A DNA stretch of 64,000 nucleotides from Tolypothrix brevis GSE-NOS-MK-07-07A (GCA_019358985.1 JAHHIJ010000037.1:1-64000); one strand, 5' to 3'; shown: positions 17,726 to 26,505, counted from the stretch's first letter. Notes: generated by a model from the letters alone, not told the origin. A program made the numbers and translations.

Positions 17726-17745
17726 AATAGATTGTTAGTTGTTAG
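17515..17745 (-). ncRNA. Putative IsrB omega-RNA with 5' guide
   Basis: On the minus strand, about 210 non-coding bases run from GTCAATAACCCCGATCC (17725 downward) to the isrB ATG, and contain several potential stems. In IscB/IsrB loci the omega-RNA is encoded directly upstream of the ORF, with its guide at the 5' end taken from the flank. Here the guide would be copied from about 17726-17745, which is STRR-type sequence (AACTAACAATCTATT read on the minus strand). The scaffold identity is by position and conserved-looking left end, not by a computed fold. Confidence 0.6.
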
Positions 17746-17760
17746 TGGTTGGTTGTTAGT
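17731..17760. repeat. STRR heptamers GTTAGTT/GTTAGTG
   Basis: Short tandem GTTAGTT-type units abut the left end of the IsrB element. The same motif occurs at 13988 and 39651. Confidence 0.7.
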
Positions 17761-17770
17761 TGCAAGATAT

Positions 17771-17817
17771 GAATTATGAAACTTTTTTACTCATTCGTAA
17801 TTTATGTTTCATAATTC
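17771..17817 (-). terminator. Inverted repeat downstream of HD gene
   Basis: A 12-bp perfect inverted repeat (GAATTATGAAAC at 17771-17782 with GTTTCATAATTC at 17806-17817) and a 23-base loop lie just after the HD gene stop. It may act in 3'-end formation. Confidence 0.4.
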
Positions 17818-17824
17818 TTAACTT

Positions 17825-18730
17825 CTAGCTCCGGTGTTCCTGTACAGACACAATTAATCGCGTCTCTCCTAACTCTTCTAAATATAGTTCTTCTTGTTGT
17901 TTTTCGTGTTCTACAACAAATACATTTGAATAAAGATTAGCTACCATTTGTTTTCCCTGCTGTGTCAAAGATAAATAACGCAGTCCTTCTTTAATATAAG
18001 GATATACGCCATTCCAATAAAACTTGGCGTAGTTCTTTCGCAAATCGGCAGGAGTTTTATAACCCAAAACTTTATTTATTCCCGTTTCTTCAAACTCGTA
18101 GAATAAAGAAGTAATTTTCCGCAAGTAACGCGGATCGCTTAATTGTCCAATCAAATCGGCAGCACGTACTAAGCCTGCAAAGCTACTTGTACCTTGATTA
18201 TCGTCTGCCGCAGGCACTGGAAACCGAGTCAATTCAATGTTAGTCTTAATTATCTCAGAATCTATCAGCGCGTGACCGCCAAAACGCTCATCAATGAATA
18301 GTTTTGCTCGATCAACATGATACGGTGTGAGGCTGGCATCAGAAGCCCCAGGATGAAGAGTAATCATTTGCCCATTTTTACCTGTGGCATACAAGTTTTC
18401 TGTTTCTCGGTCTTGTCGGCAAACTCCTTTGACATAGCCGATATCATGACACACTAAGGAGATGACACAATGCAACCAGTCTTCACTAGAAACACCACCC
18501 TCACGGATATGTTTGCCTCGGAGAATTTCCTGCCCCACAAGAGTGACTAAGACAGAATGTTCAACATTGTGATATAAAGCATCGCTATTGGCAATGTTTT
18601 CTAAAGCCATGTTGCCTGCCCAAGCTATGATGTCCTGGTAGTCAATTTTTAAGCAGCCGTAAGTTCGGCGGTAGCCTTCTCGAATTTGCTTGACAAAAGC
18701 ATCAATTAAAATTTCAGTCGCGTTGAACAT
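17825..18730 (-). CDS. HD-domain phosphohydrolase
   Basis: This 301-aa metal-dependent HD protein conserved in cyanobacteria has the metal-binding set in YHNVEHSVLV (His), LVCHDIGYVKG (His-Asp) and later LVRAADLIGQL (Asp). The substrate is unknown; such HD proteins hydrolyse phosphoesters of nucleotides. The ATG at 18730 (MFNATEIL) is preferred over a TTG at 18766, because the family aligns from there by my recollection and the extension is AT-rich leader sequence. Confidence 0.82.
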   Translation of the reverse strand: MFNATEILIDAFVKQIREGYRRTYGCLKIDYQDIIAWAGNMALENIANSDALYHNVEHSVLVTLVGQEILRGKHIREGGVSSEDWLHCVISLVCHDIGYVKGVCRQDRETENLYATGKNGQMITLHPGASDASLTPYHVDRAKLFIDERFGGHALIDSEIIKTNIELTRFPVPAADDNQGTSSFAGLVRAADLIGQLSDPRYLRKITSLFYEFEETGINKVLGYKTPADLRKNYAKFYWNGVYPYIKEGLRYLSLTQQGKQMVANLYSNVFVVEHEKQQEELYLEELGETRLIVSVQEHRS

Positions 18731-18850
18731 ACTGTTATTTATTGTCAAAGTTAAATAATTGGGCAAGAATTTGATGAAATTGAGTACGCATATTTGTCTT
18801 TGAGCTTTTTGTGATCTGAAAAATGGCGAGTATTATCACCGCTCATGTAT

Positions 18851-19288
18851 CTATGAGGAACTCAAACCTAGTGATTGTGCAGCTTCCGATTGTCCAACTT
18901 CAATGGATTGAATACCAGCACGGATGATTTCTGCAATGTAAGCAGCGCTATTTAAACTTAATGCTACCACCGCTGCTGCAAGACGATTAAAATTAAGAGG
19001 GAAACCAAGTTCTTGAGCGATCGCAGGTAATCCAAAGTAAATCATAAAAATCTGCACAAGTAAAGGCGTTTCCCGGAAAAAATCTATATATGCCCTCGCT
19101 AACCAACGCACCTCAACTTTAAAGCTAGCCGCTTGTGCGATCGCATTCATTAAATCAATCGAAAAGCCTTGGGACTTACCACCTTCCCCCTTAAACTCAA
19201 AAGGGGGAAAAGCAAGTTCATTCGCCACTCGCAAAGTCTTAACATCACCACTAACATCATTAGACATCTCCGAAAATGAACTATGCAT
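18851..19288 (-). pseudogene. Remnant of amino-acid ABC transporter substrate-binding/permease fusion (BgtB-like)
   Basis: The frame joins the first 45 residues of a periplasmic amino-acid-binding domain (LRVANELAFPPFEF, GFSIDLMNAIAQ) directly to the permease domain (YIDFFRETPLLVQIFMIYFG, then the EAA-like IEVGQSEAAQSLGLS). About 150-200 residues of the binding domain are missing in between, the C-terminal permease helices are gone, and the N terminus is supplied by a MITE. The parent would be a cyanobacterial fused SBP-permease, as in basic amino-acid uptake. It is almost surely non-functional. Confidence 0.8.
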
Positions 19289-19352
19289 TGCCCCAAACCC
19301 TTGATTAGACTATTCTGTGCTACGTCTCTACATTGTTTTCTGGAGATGTCTA
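19261..19352. mobile_element. 92-bp MITE with 11-bp terminal inverted repeats
   Basis: TAGACATCTCC at 19261-19271 is the exact inverse of GGAGATGTCTA at 19342-19352. If the outer TA is a target duplication, the pattern fits IS630/Tc1-mariner-type insertion. Internally it shares CTATGCATTGCCCCAAACCC and GCTACGTCTCTACATTG with the element at 32170-32401. It overlaps the 5' end of the transporter remnant and supplies that ORF's start. Confidence 0.75.
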
Positions 19353-19450
19353 TTATTAAAACTACGAAGGAAATTTTGAATACCCTTTATCGGGCTTCAG
19401 AAGCCTACACCGAATTTGTACTCAAATCGGTGTAGGAGATGTCACAATTG

Positions 19451-19651
19451 TTAAAGATACTCCCGCAAAAAGTCAAAGGTGTCATCTTCCCAACACGGCT
19501 CTGGTATTACTGTCCGCAATTTAGTATTAATATCAGCTTCAATTTCATCACCATCTTCTGTGTCAAACAATTCTGCCATTGCTTTCCAGTCACGTTCTTT
19601 CATAGCCATTAACAGTGAAGCACATACCTCTGGATTCGTTGAATAATTCAC
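19451..19651 (-). CDS. Hypothetical 66-aa acidic protein
   Basis: A GTG-initiated ORF encodes MNYSTNPEVCASLLMAMKER and then a very acidic segment (FDTEDGDEIEADI) and a WEDDTFDFLREYL tail. I do not recognise the family. Composition and the presence of a shared 50-base repeat immediately upstream (as for the gene at 14765) favour a real gene. No partner is obvious. Confidence 0.5.
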   Translation of the reverse strand: MNYSTNPEVCASLLMAMKERDWKAMAELFDTEDGDEIEADINTKLRTVIPEPCWEDDTFDFLREYL

Positions 19652-19658
19652 TCTAGAG

Positions 19659-19710
19659 CTTTAACTAATTCCTTAAATAGTAGCTTGGCAGCTTTGGCGG
19701 ATATGCGCGA
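19659..19710. repeat. Second copy of the 14782 dispersed repeat
   Basis: The copy reads CTTTAACTAATTCCTTAAAT and continues to ATGCGCGA, matching 14782-14832 apart from a few substitutions. As in the first copy it sits just upstream of a minus-strand gene start. Confidence 0.65.
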
Positions 19711-19820
19711 CTGGAATGTTTTATTTTTTGGAAGTTCCTAACCGATGCTCTTAAATGGGCAATTGTAATTATTTTGGTAATCGGGGGAATTCTCCTAAGT
19801 TATCAATAGCAACAGTGCTT

Positions 19821-21740
19821 TCAAACACTTGGCAAATCACTAGCGGAAAGTTCAGCTAATTTTGCTACAGGGACTTGTTCGACTTCTGGTAACTTTTCTA
19901 GAGATAGGGGGGTAGATTGACTAGCACCAGATAAGCGTTTTAAAAGATTGGATCTGGGATCATGCAATAGATATATAATGCGATCGCCTGCTTGCCAATC
20001 AATAGCAGCCGGGATTATCTGTAGACGTTTTTCTCTTTCTACCAACAATGGCACCAAATCGCCAGCCCGAATTTTTTCTTGGATGCGATTTTTTTGATTA
20101 GAAAGTTCCGACTCATCAAGGGTAGTTGTCCCTAACTTCACTCGTCCACTATTGAGATACTCATTCCAAGTCTTAATTCCTAAGTCCTGGACAAAAGCCT
20201 GGTCAACTTTATTATCTGCGGATGTGGATGCTTGGGGGTCGCGAGGAAAAACCGCCAAGACACGCGGGGGGTTAAACTCCTCAGCAGCACGTTGAGCTAA
20301 AACAAAATTTACCTCACCATTGTTAGTCATAGCTAAAAAAGTTCCCATCGAAGCCAGTCCCGCTTCTTCCAAAACTCCTGTATCTAAGGCACTGCTAGCA
20401 ATTACCCGCAGGTTTTGTGCTTCCGCTTCTGCAAAACATTTCGGGTCAGTATCAATCATGACCACCGCTTCTCCCCGTTCTTGAAAGAATCGGGCAACCA
20501 GGAGACTCAGGGGATTACAGCCAACAATTACCAACCCGGTTGCTTCTTTAGAGGTGATTTGTAACCATTTGGCGATTGTACCTGCTGTTAGTCCCTGACA
20601 GAATACTGTCATCAGAATTGTCAGGAAGACCAAAGCTTTAATCGCTTCACCACCGTTGACACCGCGTTTTGTGAGTGAGATCGCAAATAAAGAAGCCACT
20701 GAAGCAGAAACAATACCTCTAGGTGCAACCCAACTTAAAAACAACTTTTGCCGCCAGTTGAGGTCACTATTCCAGGTACAACAGAGAATGTTAATCGGGC
20801 GAACGATGAACATTAGTACCAAAACTGTAAATAAACTGCCCCAACCCAACGCAAATACACTGGCAATAGACAAATCAGCCGCTAGCAGGATGAACAGCAC
20901 CGAGACGCTGAGAATCGTCAATTGACCTTTAAAGCGGCGTAAGGAACGTTCTTCTGGCACCGAGGAGTTAGCAAAAACTGCGCCGGCAATTACGGTTGTC
21001 ATTACTCCCGACTCATTGCGAATCATCTGCGCTAAAGTAAACAGACTCCACAGCACCGCTAGCACTACCAAATTTTTTAGTTCTAATGAGAGAAAATCGG
21101 CACGTTTGAAAATCAAACTCATCAAATAACCACCTGCTGCACCAATTGATGCACCGACTCCCAGACGCAACAGCAAACCGATAATTGCATTGATGGGGTC
21201 AGTATCGCCGTTCAAAATTGTATCAAGAACAACAAAGGCGAGGATAGCCCCTACTGGGTCAATTAAAACTCCTTCCCCTTCCAGCAGTGTTGCAACTTGT
21301 CTATCTACATTGATTTGTTTGAGCAAGGGACCGACGACGGTTGGACCTGTGACTACAACTATGGAAGCGTAGAGAAAAGCAATATTCCAGGGAAATTCAC
21401 CCAACCAGTGAGCTGCCATGCTACCACCAAGCAGAGTGATGAGCGTTCCCAAAGTGACGAGCAATTGCAGACTAACGGAAACTTTACCCAACTCGCGCAA
21501 ATCTAAGTTGAGTCCACCCTCAAACAAAATTATTGCCGTTGCTAAAGCGACAATAACTTCCAATCCTGTGCCCAGTAAATGAGGGTGCAATAGCCCAAGT
21601 GCATCCGAACCAAGGAGAATGCCAAACACCAATAACAAAACGATACTGGGTAGCTTCAGATATGCAGCCAGCACTTGAGCGGTAATTCCTGCAAAGACGG
21701 CAATCACCATCTGTTGGGTGATTTCAAATGATGCTTCCAT
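19821..21740 (-). CDS. CPA-type Na+(K+)/H+ antiporter with TrkA-N domain
   Basis: This 639-aa protein has about 12 membrane helices (residues 8-385) of the NhaP/CPA1-like exchanger family. VVTGPTVVGPLL and GEGVLIDPVGAILAFV carry the acidic transport site. A cytosolic TrkA-N/RCK-like NAD-binding domain begins near 395 (GLVIVGCNPLSLLVARFFQERG, with MIDTDP as the second strand), and a small TrkA-C-like end follows. It exchanges monovalent cations for protons and may sense nucleotides. It is a single gene; function overlaps with the Mrp operon in this window. Confidence 0.9.
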   Translation of the reverse strand: MEASFEITQQMVIAVFAGITAQVLAAYLKLPSIVLLLVFGILLGSDALGLLHPHLLGTGLEVIVALATAIILFEGGLNLDLRELGKVSVSLQLLVTLGTLITLLGGSMAAHWLGEFPWNIAFLYASIVVVTGPTVVGPLLKQINVDRQVATLLEGEGVLIDPVGAILAFVVLDTILNGDTDPINAIIGLLLRLGVGASIGAAGGYLMSLIFKRADFLSLELKNLVVLAVLWSLFTLAQMIRNESGVMTTVIAGAVFANSSVPEERSLRRFKGQLTILSVSVLFILLAADLSIASVFALGWGSLFTVLVLMFIVRPINILCCTWNSDLNWRQKLFLSWVAPRGIVSASVASLFAISLTKRGVNGGEAIKALVFLTILMTVFCQGLTAGTIAKWLQITSKEATGLVIVGCNPLSLLVARFFQERGEAVVMIDTDPKCFAEAEAQNLRVIASSALDTGVLEEAGLASMGTFLAMTNNGEVNFVLAQRAAEEFNPPRVLAVFPRDPQASTSADNKVDQAFVQDLGIKTWNEYLNSGRVKLGTTTLDESELSNQKNRIQEKIRAGDLVPLLVEREKRLQIIPAAIDWQAGDRIIYLLHDPRSNLLKRLSGASQSTPLSLEKLPEVEQVPVAKLAELSASDLPSV

Positions 21741-22194
21741 GTTTTAGATTTTGAGCGATATATTTCAAAATCTTTGGTAAAGAACAGTTAATCTTAACGT
21801 TGTCGGGCGCAATACCATACCTAACCTATTGTGACTTGCTAAATTCTCCAATAGTTTCATGAATGGTATTTTTTTATACGATATTTATTAATTATTCATG
21901 AAAAAGTGACGATCGCTCCTTAGTGTATAAAATACAGAAAACATTCTGCCAGTGTGCGCCTAGTGAAAAAGGCGAATGTACGGCAGCATTCAACTTGTGA
22001 TAAACCCATGACAACGAGGACAGAATTAAAAACAAATCATAGCCGATAAAAGTACGACTCATTATAAATTGTTATGCGATCGCATGACCCGATAACCTCC
22101 CTAAAAGCACTACGCACATAAGATTTCCGCTCTTCTCAAAATCTCTTGTGGAAGGCATTGCTGTATGAGTAGAGAATTTTTTCGCCAAAGGGTG
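21741..22194. other. Intergenic region before tRNA-Glu
   Basis: The sequence is AT-rich and no ORF is convincing. Nothing beyond the possible promoter of the upstream antiporter (about 21745-21900, not resolvable) and the tRNA promoter at its right end is recognised. Confidence 0.6.
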
Positions 22195-22223
22195 TTGACA
22201 TCAGCACGAAAACGCTGTATATT
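22195..22223 (+). promoter_or_regulatory. Consensus sigma-70-type promoter of tRNA-Glu
   Basis: TTGACA (22195-22200), a 17-base spacer and TATATT (22218-22223) lie 21 bases upstream of the mature tRNA 5' end. This is a near-perfect housekeeping promoter and the best one in the window. Confidence 0.85.
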
Positions 22224-22244
22224 AATAAAAGTCTGGCAATTGAT

Positions 22245-22317
22245 GCCCCCATCGTCTAGAGGCCTAGGACACCTCCCTTTCACGGAGGTAACGGGGATTC
22301 GAATTCCCCTGGGGGTA
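22245..22317 (+). tRNA. trnE: tRNA-Glu(UUC)
   Basis: The 73-nt cloverleaf has acceptor GCCCCCA paired with TGGGGGT, discriminator A, anticodon stem CCTCC/GGAGG with loop CTTTCAC (anticodon TTC), and T-arm GGGGATTCGAATTCCCC. CCA is not encoded. Besides translation, this tRNA feeds tetrapyrrole synthesis through glutamyl-tRNA reductase in cyanobacteria. It has its own consensus promoter. Confidence 0.97.
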
Positions 22318-22457
22318 TTTTTGGTATAACCAATAAATACTAAGTCAAAAGTTATCGAATGTTTTGTATTTCGAGACTTAGTTGAGAAATTGAGGTAAAC
22401 GGTTATGCGATCGCTCTTTCCCACCATCTCAGAAATGCGATCGCATAACCACACCCA

Positions 22458-22706
22458 TCAGCAGTTGCGATCGCGCTTGACATCCTGGATAGTTTTCTCT
22501 AGATACCAACAACCTGTCTTACCTGGGTGTAGTTTTTGTTGTTGGTCAAGCAAACGAAGCGCGATCGCGCTGTCACCATAAACTAAACCTAGTAGCAGCT
22601 TAAATTTTGTAGGATCAATCGATATCTGGCTAGCTTGTTGTGGTATTTTATTACCAGTCCATTTCAGCGATTTCAAATCGGGTAGTGGTTGGTGTATTGG
22701 TTCCAT
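22458..22706 (-). CDS. Conserved cyanobacterial hypothetical protein (82 aa)
   Basis: The C-terminal half (FKLLLGLVYGDSAIALRLLD, then HPGKTGCWYLEKTIQDVKRDR) matches a pattern I know from short cyanobacterial proteins of the type 'LVGGD...A.RL...HPGKS..WY.EKAI.DL.RDR'. The 45 N-terminal residues are polar and variable. Function is unknown. It stands alone, with an ATG at 22706. Confidence 0.65.
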   Translation of the reverse strand: MEPIHQPLPDLKSLKWTGNKIPQQASQISIDPTKFKLLLGLVYGDSAIALRLLDQQQKLHPGKTGCWYLEKTIQDVKRDRNC

Positions 22707-22977
22707 AAAATTGAGTTCAAGTTCCTCAATCCAATTTGCCGGATACTTCTGGTTTCAGTCATCCGTCAATATTCGGCATTTAATTTAAAGAAACTGTAAA
22801 GTTATTTGAAGCGTTCAATAATATCATTTCATAATAAGCACGTTTTGTGCTATCTCATATCATGACAGGCTTATTAGATATATCCCAGATTCCGCACCCC
22901 CACTGTCACAAGCGGTAATTACTGAAGGAAAAATCTAAATTAAGGATAAAAATTAGACATCTAAGGTATAAATTATT

Positions 22978-23112
22978 GTGGTTCAGGAGGCATTAGACCA
23001 AGGTTAATTTAAATCCCAACGAGGTTTTGTCAGATTAAATAAAGCTTTTAATGGGAAGTTGTCAAAGATTTTGGTGCAGATTAATAATGAATTATGGCAG
23101 GATGTGGGTTAG
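22978..23112 (+). pseudogene. C-terminal remnant of a restriction/helicase-type protein (tentative)
   Basis: Reading from GTG 22978 gives VVQEALDQG, an in-frame TAA at 23005, then FKSQRGFVRLNKAFNGKLSK and ILVQINNELWQDVG before a TAG. The pattern GGF.RLNK.F.G.L..IL..IN..LW resembles the extreme C terminus of EcoEI/HsdR-type restriction subunits. I am not certain of the family. The interrupted short frame shows decay. Bases 22707-22977 hold nothing else. Confidence 0.4.
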
Positions 23113-23723
23113 TTAGCCGCATCAAAAATCTGTTGTGCCGTTAAATTTAATTGGGGAAAAGTAGGTGATAAAATCGCGGTGTTGCCTTGAAATGGTGTCA
23201 TTTTGTATTCACCATCAACTAATTCGCATACAAAAATAGTGGGTTCTTTGGGATTGCCGATAAACTTTTTTGCACCCAACGCAGCATAATCGGCAATCCA
23301 ATATTCAGGAATACCCATTTCCTCATAATCCCTAAGTTTATTGTAGTAATCATCTCGCCAGTTAGTTGAAACAACTTCAATAACTATTGGAACTGATGCT
23401 GCAAGGCTTACTGTTGACTGTTTTTGAAAAAGCGGTTCATTGTCGAGATTATTAAGATTTAGCAGCAACACATCAGGTGAATAAGCGGATTCGGCAGAAG
23501 GAGTTTTGACTAATGCGGTTTTGGGTATAGTGTAGGGAAGGTTCAGGCGATCAAACTCGACAGTTAGCTTACGGGCTATAAATCCTACAACTTTTTCATG
23601 CGCTCCGGTTGGGGGTGCCATTTCAACAATTACTCCTTTGTGCAATTCATAGCGTTTACCATCGTTGGGATACCATTCGCTAAATTCATTGAAGGTGAGC
23701 AATTTGGGCAAGGCTTGAGTCAT
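23109..23723 (-). CDS. Uma2-family protein (DUF820, PD-(D/E)xK fold)
   Basis: This 204-aa protein is of the Uma2/DUF820 family, which is massively expanded in cyanobacteria. Family marks are LLTFNEFSEWYPNDGKRYEL at the start, AYSPDVLLLN (Asp of the nuclease core), PIVIEVVSTNWRDDYYNKLRDYEEMGIPEYWI (core Glu and following basic residues, read in parts) and a C-terminal LNLTAQQIFDA. The fold is that of restriction-type nucleases, but biological activity is mostly unproven. Stand-alone gene. Confidence 0.88.
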   Translation of the reverse strand: MTQALPKLLTFNEFSEWYPNDGKRYELHKGVIVEMAPPTGAHEKVVGFIARKLTVEFDRLNLPYTIPKTALVKTPSAESAYSPDVLLLNLNNLDNEPLFQKQSTVSLAASVPIVIEVVSTNWRDDYYNKLRDYEEMGIPEYWIADYAALGAKKFIGNPKEPTIFVCELVDGEYKMTPFQGNTAILSPTFPQLNLTAQQIFDAAN

Positions 23724-23800
23724 AATCTTACCGAAAAAATGGGTTTTATTTTATCAAAATATTGACAATTTCCGTTGGGATAATTCAATGTATATAGCAA

Positions 23801-24373
23801 CTAAGTAGCTAACTCTTCTACACGCTGACGAATCGCTAGCAGATTTAACTGTAGGTCATTTTTTAACCGACGCTCAACCAGTGTGACTGGCATAATAACT
23901 TTAGTCCAAATATTGATTGTGTAGCAAAGATTAGTTCCCACATCTTCACCGACGCAGTAAGGTTCTAAGCACCAGCTACCAGAATAGTCTTTAAAATCTC
24001 CCTCTACCATTTGGAAATTAATTGCTTGCTGAAAGCATTCTTCCAAATCTAAAACGACACGCGCACAAAAGTTTAAATTTAGCACGCGCTGAGAGCCAAC
24101 TTGCTCTAGCCGAATACCGCCGGTAGGATGCGCTAATCGACAACTTTTGGCAAGATTAGGAATGAATTCAGCTAAAGCTTCGTAATCTGTCAGGACTTTC
24201 CAAACGTGTTCAACTGATTGGGGAATTTGGATTGTAGCAGTGATTTGTCGCTTTCGCTCTGCTATTTTCTCAATTTTGACTTCCACATCGGTTGTTAAAT
24301 TCTCTTCTAGGTTGGTGTCGTCACTAGCAGAGTTCAAATCAAAGTCCTGTGTTGTGTTGCGTTGCTCAGTCAC
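23801..24373 (-). CDS. SRPBCC/START-like domain protein
   Basis: The product of about 190 aa has a disordered acidic N terminus and a polyketide-cyclase/START-like domain from about residue 45. Marks are IQIPQSVEHVWKVLTDYEAL, FIPNLAKSCRL, and a final amphipathic helix ERRLKNDLQLNLLAIRQRVE. Such domains bind hydrophobic ligands. The start is uncertain: the GTG at 24373, 18 bases after the kinase stop, avoids overlap, while an ATG at 24430 would overlap the kinase gene by 40 bases. Translational coupling with the kinase-like gene is likely. Confidence 0.75.
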   Translation of the reverse strand: MTEQRNTTQDFDLNSASDDTNLEENLTTDVEVKIEKIAERKRQITATIQIPQSVEHVWKVLTDYEALAEFIPNLAKSCRLAHPTGGIRLEQVGSQRVLNLNFCARVVLDLEECFQQAINFQMVEGDFKDYSGSWCLEPYCVGEDVGTNLCYTINIWTKVIMPVTLVERRLKNDLQLNLLAIRQRVEELAT

Positions 24374-24390
24374 TGTTAAAATATGGTTTA

Positions 24391-26505
24391 CTAGACTTCT
24401 GAAAATTGGGGCAGAGTTAGGGTGAAGCAAATTGTGCTCAAGTTAGAATCCTCAATTGGAATACTCTCAACAGCGATCGCTCCATTTAAATGTTGCACTA
24501 AAGACTTAACTAAAGCAAGCCCCAAGCCTGTACCTGGAGTCCATCCTCCTCCTCGTCCTCCTTTACCGCGACGGAACCTGTCAAATATGTAAGTCGCATC
24601 TTCATCAGAGATACTAAGTCCGGTGTTAGTTATTTTAATAATAACTTGATCGATTTGTTGCTCAACTTGGTGATAGACTTGCAGTTGAACCACAGAATCG
24701 TGTTTTGAGTATTTACTTGCATTCGTGAACATCTCTTGCAGAATGCGGTTAAAACTTTCTATTTCAGTTTGTAGAGTGAGTGATTCTACAGGTAGATTCA
24801 CCTTAATACTTAATCCTTTATTTGCGACTTTTTGCTCAAAAGATGCTGCTACATCTTGAATTTTTGTATTTAAATCGATATTTTCATATTGTGGGCGTTC
24901 TTGATGAGTATCTAGCTTTTGAAGCGTCAACAAATCATTAATCAAGTTTATTTCTTTAGTACACTCGCTTTCTAAGATATCCACATACTTAGCTTGACGC
25001 TCTGGTGCTATTCCTGGTAGACGTAAATTGCGAATTGACATCAGCATATTCGTCAAGGGATAACGCAAGCGATCGCTCATATTACTCAAAAATTCATCTT
25101 TGAGTTCATTTAGTTCTTGCAATTGCTCAACATATTGGCGCATTTTTTCGTGTAATTTTGCCTGCAATTCCAGACTACTTTGTAGTTTTGCTGTGCGCTC
25201 GTCTACCAACATCTGTACTTGGCGCAGTGTCTGTGATTGAATTATGGCATTGCTCATTTGAGCGCAAATCATTTCCACCATATTTAATTCTGCAAAGTCC
25301 CAATTGCGAGGCACTGCTTGCTGAAGCACTAAAAACCCTATGACTTTGCCTTGATTCTCCAATGGTACTAATAAGACCGCAGGCAGTATACCCAAAGCAA
25401 ACACCGGAGCAATTGAAATACCACTTTGCTCTATATTTTCATTTATAATTACTGCTTTTCCTGATGTGAAGACGCGCTGACATAAACCACACTCAGAAAC
25501 AGAGAAAGACTTATCCAAAGTTTCTAGTTGAGTGGTGCGGGAATTTTCGTCTTTAGACCATTCAGCAATAACAGTTGCTCTTGCTTTAGGAATTTCTTTT
25601 TTAGGTTGAGTCCTAAATAGCGGATCTATATATTTTAGCAGTATCAGCATACCACGATCTGCTTGAAGACATTCTGCTGTGGAAGCGATCGCTAACTGAA
25701 GCATTTGATTTAGCTCCAGGTTGCTGCGACTGAGTATTGTCAATTGCGTGATCAAGCTTTCATGCTGGGCGCTCTTAGCTATATATTTTTGTTGAGAAGC
25801 AATTACCTCTGCTTGTGCTATTTGGGAAAAAGCGATCGCGCAAGACGATTCCACCGCTTTTAGGAGTTGTTTTTCTGACTCATTCCAATCATGGGGATTA
25901 AACTGTATCAGACTTATTACCCCATTATTTTTGCCACCAAAGCGTGTGGGAATTGCTAAAACGGCTTTAATCGGTAACGGTAAATACTGATATCCTGTTT
26001 TCAGACTCTTTTCAATAGTTAAAATGTCCTCAATTGTTGGTTCTGAGGCACACTGCAACTGTTCGGTTGAGAATATCTCATCTGGATGCGGCAAGCCTAA
26101 ATACTTTGAGGCACACCAATTAGCAGTAATTGCCTGATCAAATGTTTCATCAGTTACTGGAACTAAGTAGCAAGAATCAACTTGAAATGCGGTTCCTAAC
26201 AGTTCAGCAATTTCTTGCAACATCGTTGCTGGAGCCAAGCTTTTGGTAATGATTTGATGAATATCATGTGATAACTGGTCGGCTAGTTCTTCCTGATGCT
26301 GCATCAGCTTGACTGGGTATTGTTGTCGATCTACTTCATCTTGACGCAGTGGTGGCGATGATAAAGTTTTTTTAATTTCTGGCACACTGTTTGATAATGA
26401 CCCCATCCTGTTTTTACCTAACCTCCTAGCATTTCTTTTACCCTTTGTCCTGCAACTAGCTGCGCCTGATAATTCGCTTTCTTTGCGATGAAAACTTTCT
26501 CTCAC
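24391..26505 (-). CDS. GAF-domain histidine-kinase-like protein lacking the phospho-acceptor His
   Basis: This cytosolic protein of about 700 aa has two GAF-like domains (about 85-240 and 265-420), a coiled linker, a dimerisation helix and an HATPase domain. The H-box reads EFLSNMSDRLRYPLTNM, with Asp478 where the histidine should be (codon GAT at 25074-25072). The ATP-binding boxes look intact: N-box MFTNASKYS, IFDRFRRG and GTGLGLALVKSL. Loss of the His implies a scaffold, phosphatase or trans-kinase role. The start is unsure: GTG 26505 or ATG 26406. Confidence 0.85.
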   Translation of the reverse strand: MRESFHRKESELSGAASCRTKGKRNARRLGKNRMGSLSNSVPEIKKTLSSPPLRQDEVDRQQYPVKLMQHQEELADQLSHDIHQIITKSLAPATMLQEIAELLGTAFQVDSCYLVPVTDETFDQAITANWCASKYLGLPHPDEIFSTEQLQCASEPTIEDILTIEKSLKTGYQYLPLPIKAVLAIPTRFGGKNNGVISLIQFNPHDWNESEKQLLKAVESSCAIAFSQIAQAEVIASQQKYIAKSAQHESLITQLTILSRSNLELNQMLQLAIASTAECLQADRGMLILLKYIDPLFRTQPKKEIPKARATVIAEWSKDENSRTTQLETLDKSFSVSECGLCQRVFTSGKAVIINENIEQSGISIAPVFALGILPAVLLVPLENQGKVIGFLVLQQAVPRNWDFAELNMVEMICAQMSNAIIQSQTLRQVQMLVDERTAKLQSSLELQAKLHEKMRQYVEQLQELNELKDEFLSNMSDRLRYPLTNMLMSIRNLRLPGIAPERQAKYVDILESECTKEINLINDLLTLQKLDTHQERPQYENIDLNTKIQDVAASFEQKVANKGLSIKVNLPVESLTLQTEIESFNRILQEMFTNASKYSKHDSVVQLQVYHQVEQQIDQVIIKITNTGLSISDEDATYIFDRFRRGKGGRGGGWTPGTGLGLALVKSLVQHLNGAIAVESIPIEDSNLSTICFTLTLPQFSEV

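Noticed and set aside
22110-22454. Minus-strand ORF of 114 aa
   Set aside because: It covers tRNA-Glu and has no recognisable protein pattern.
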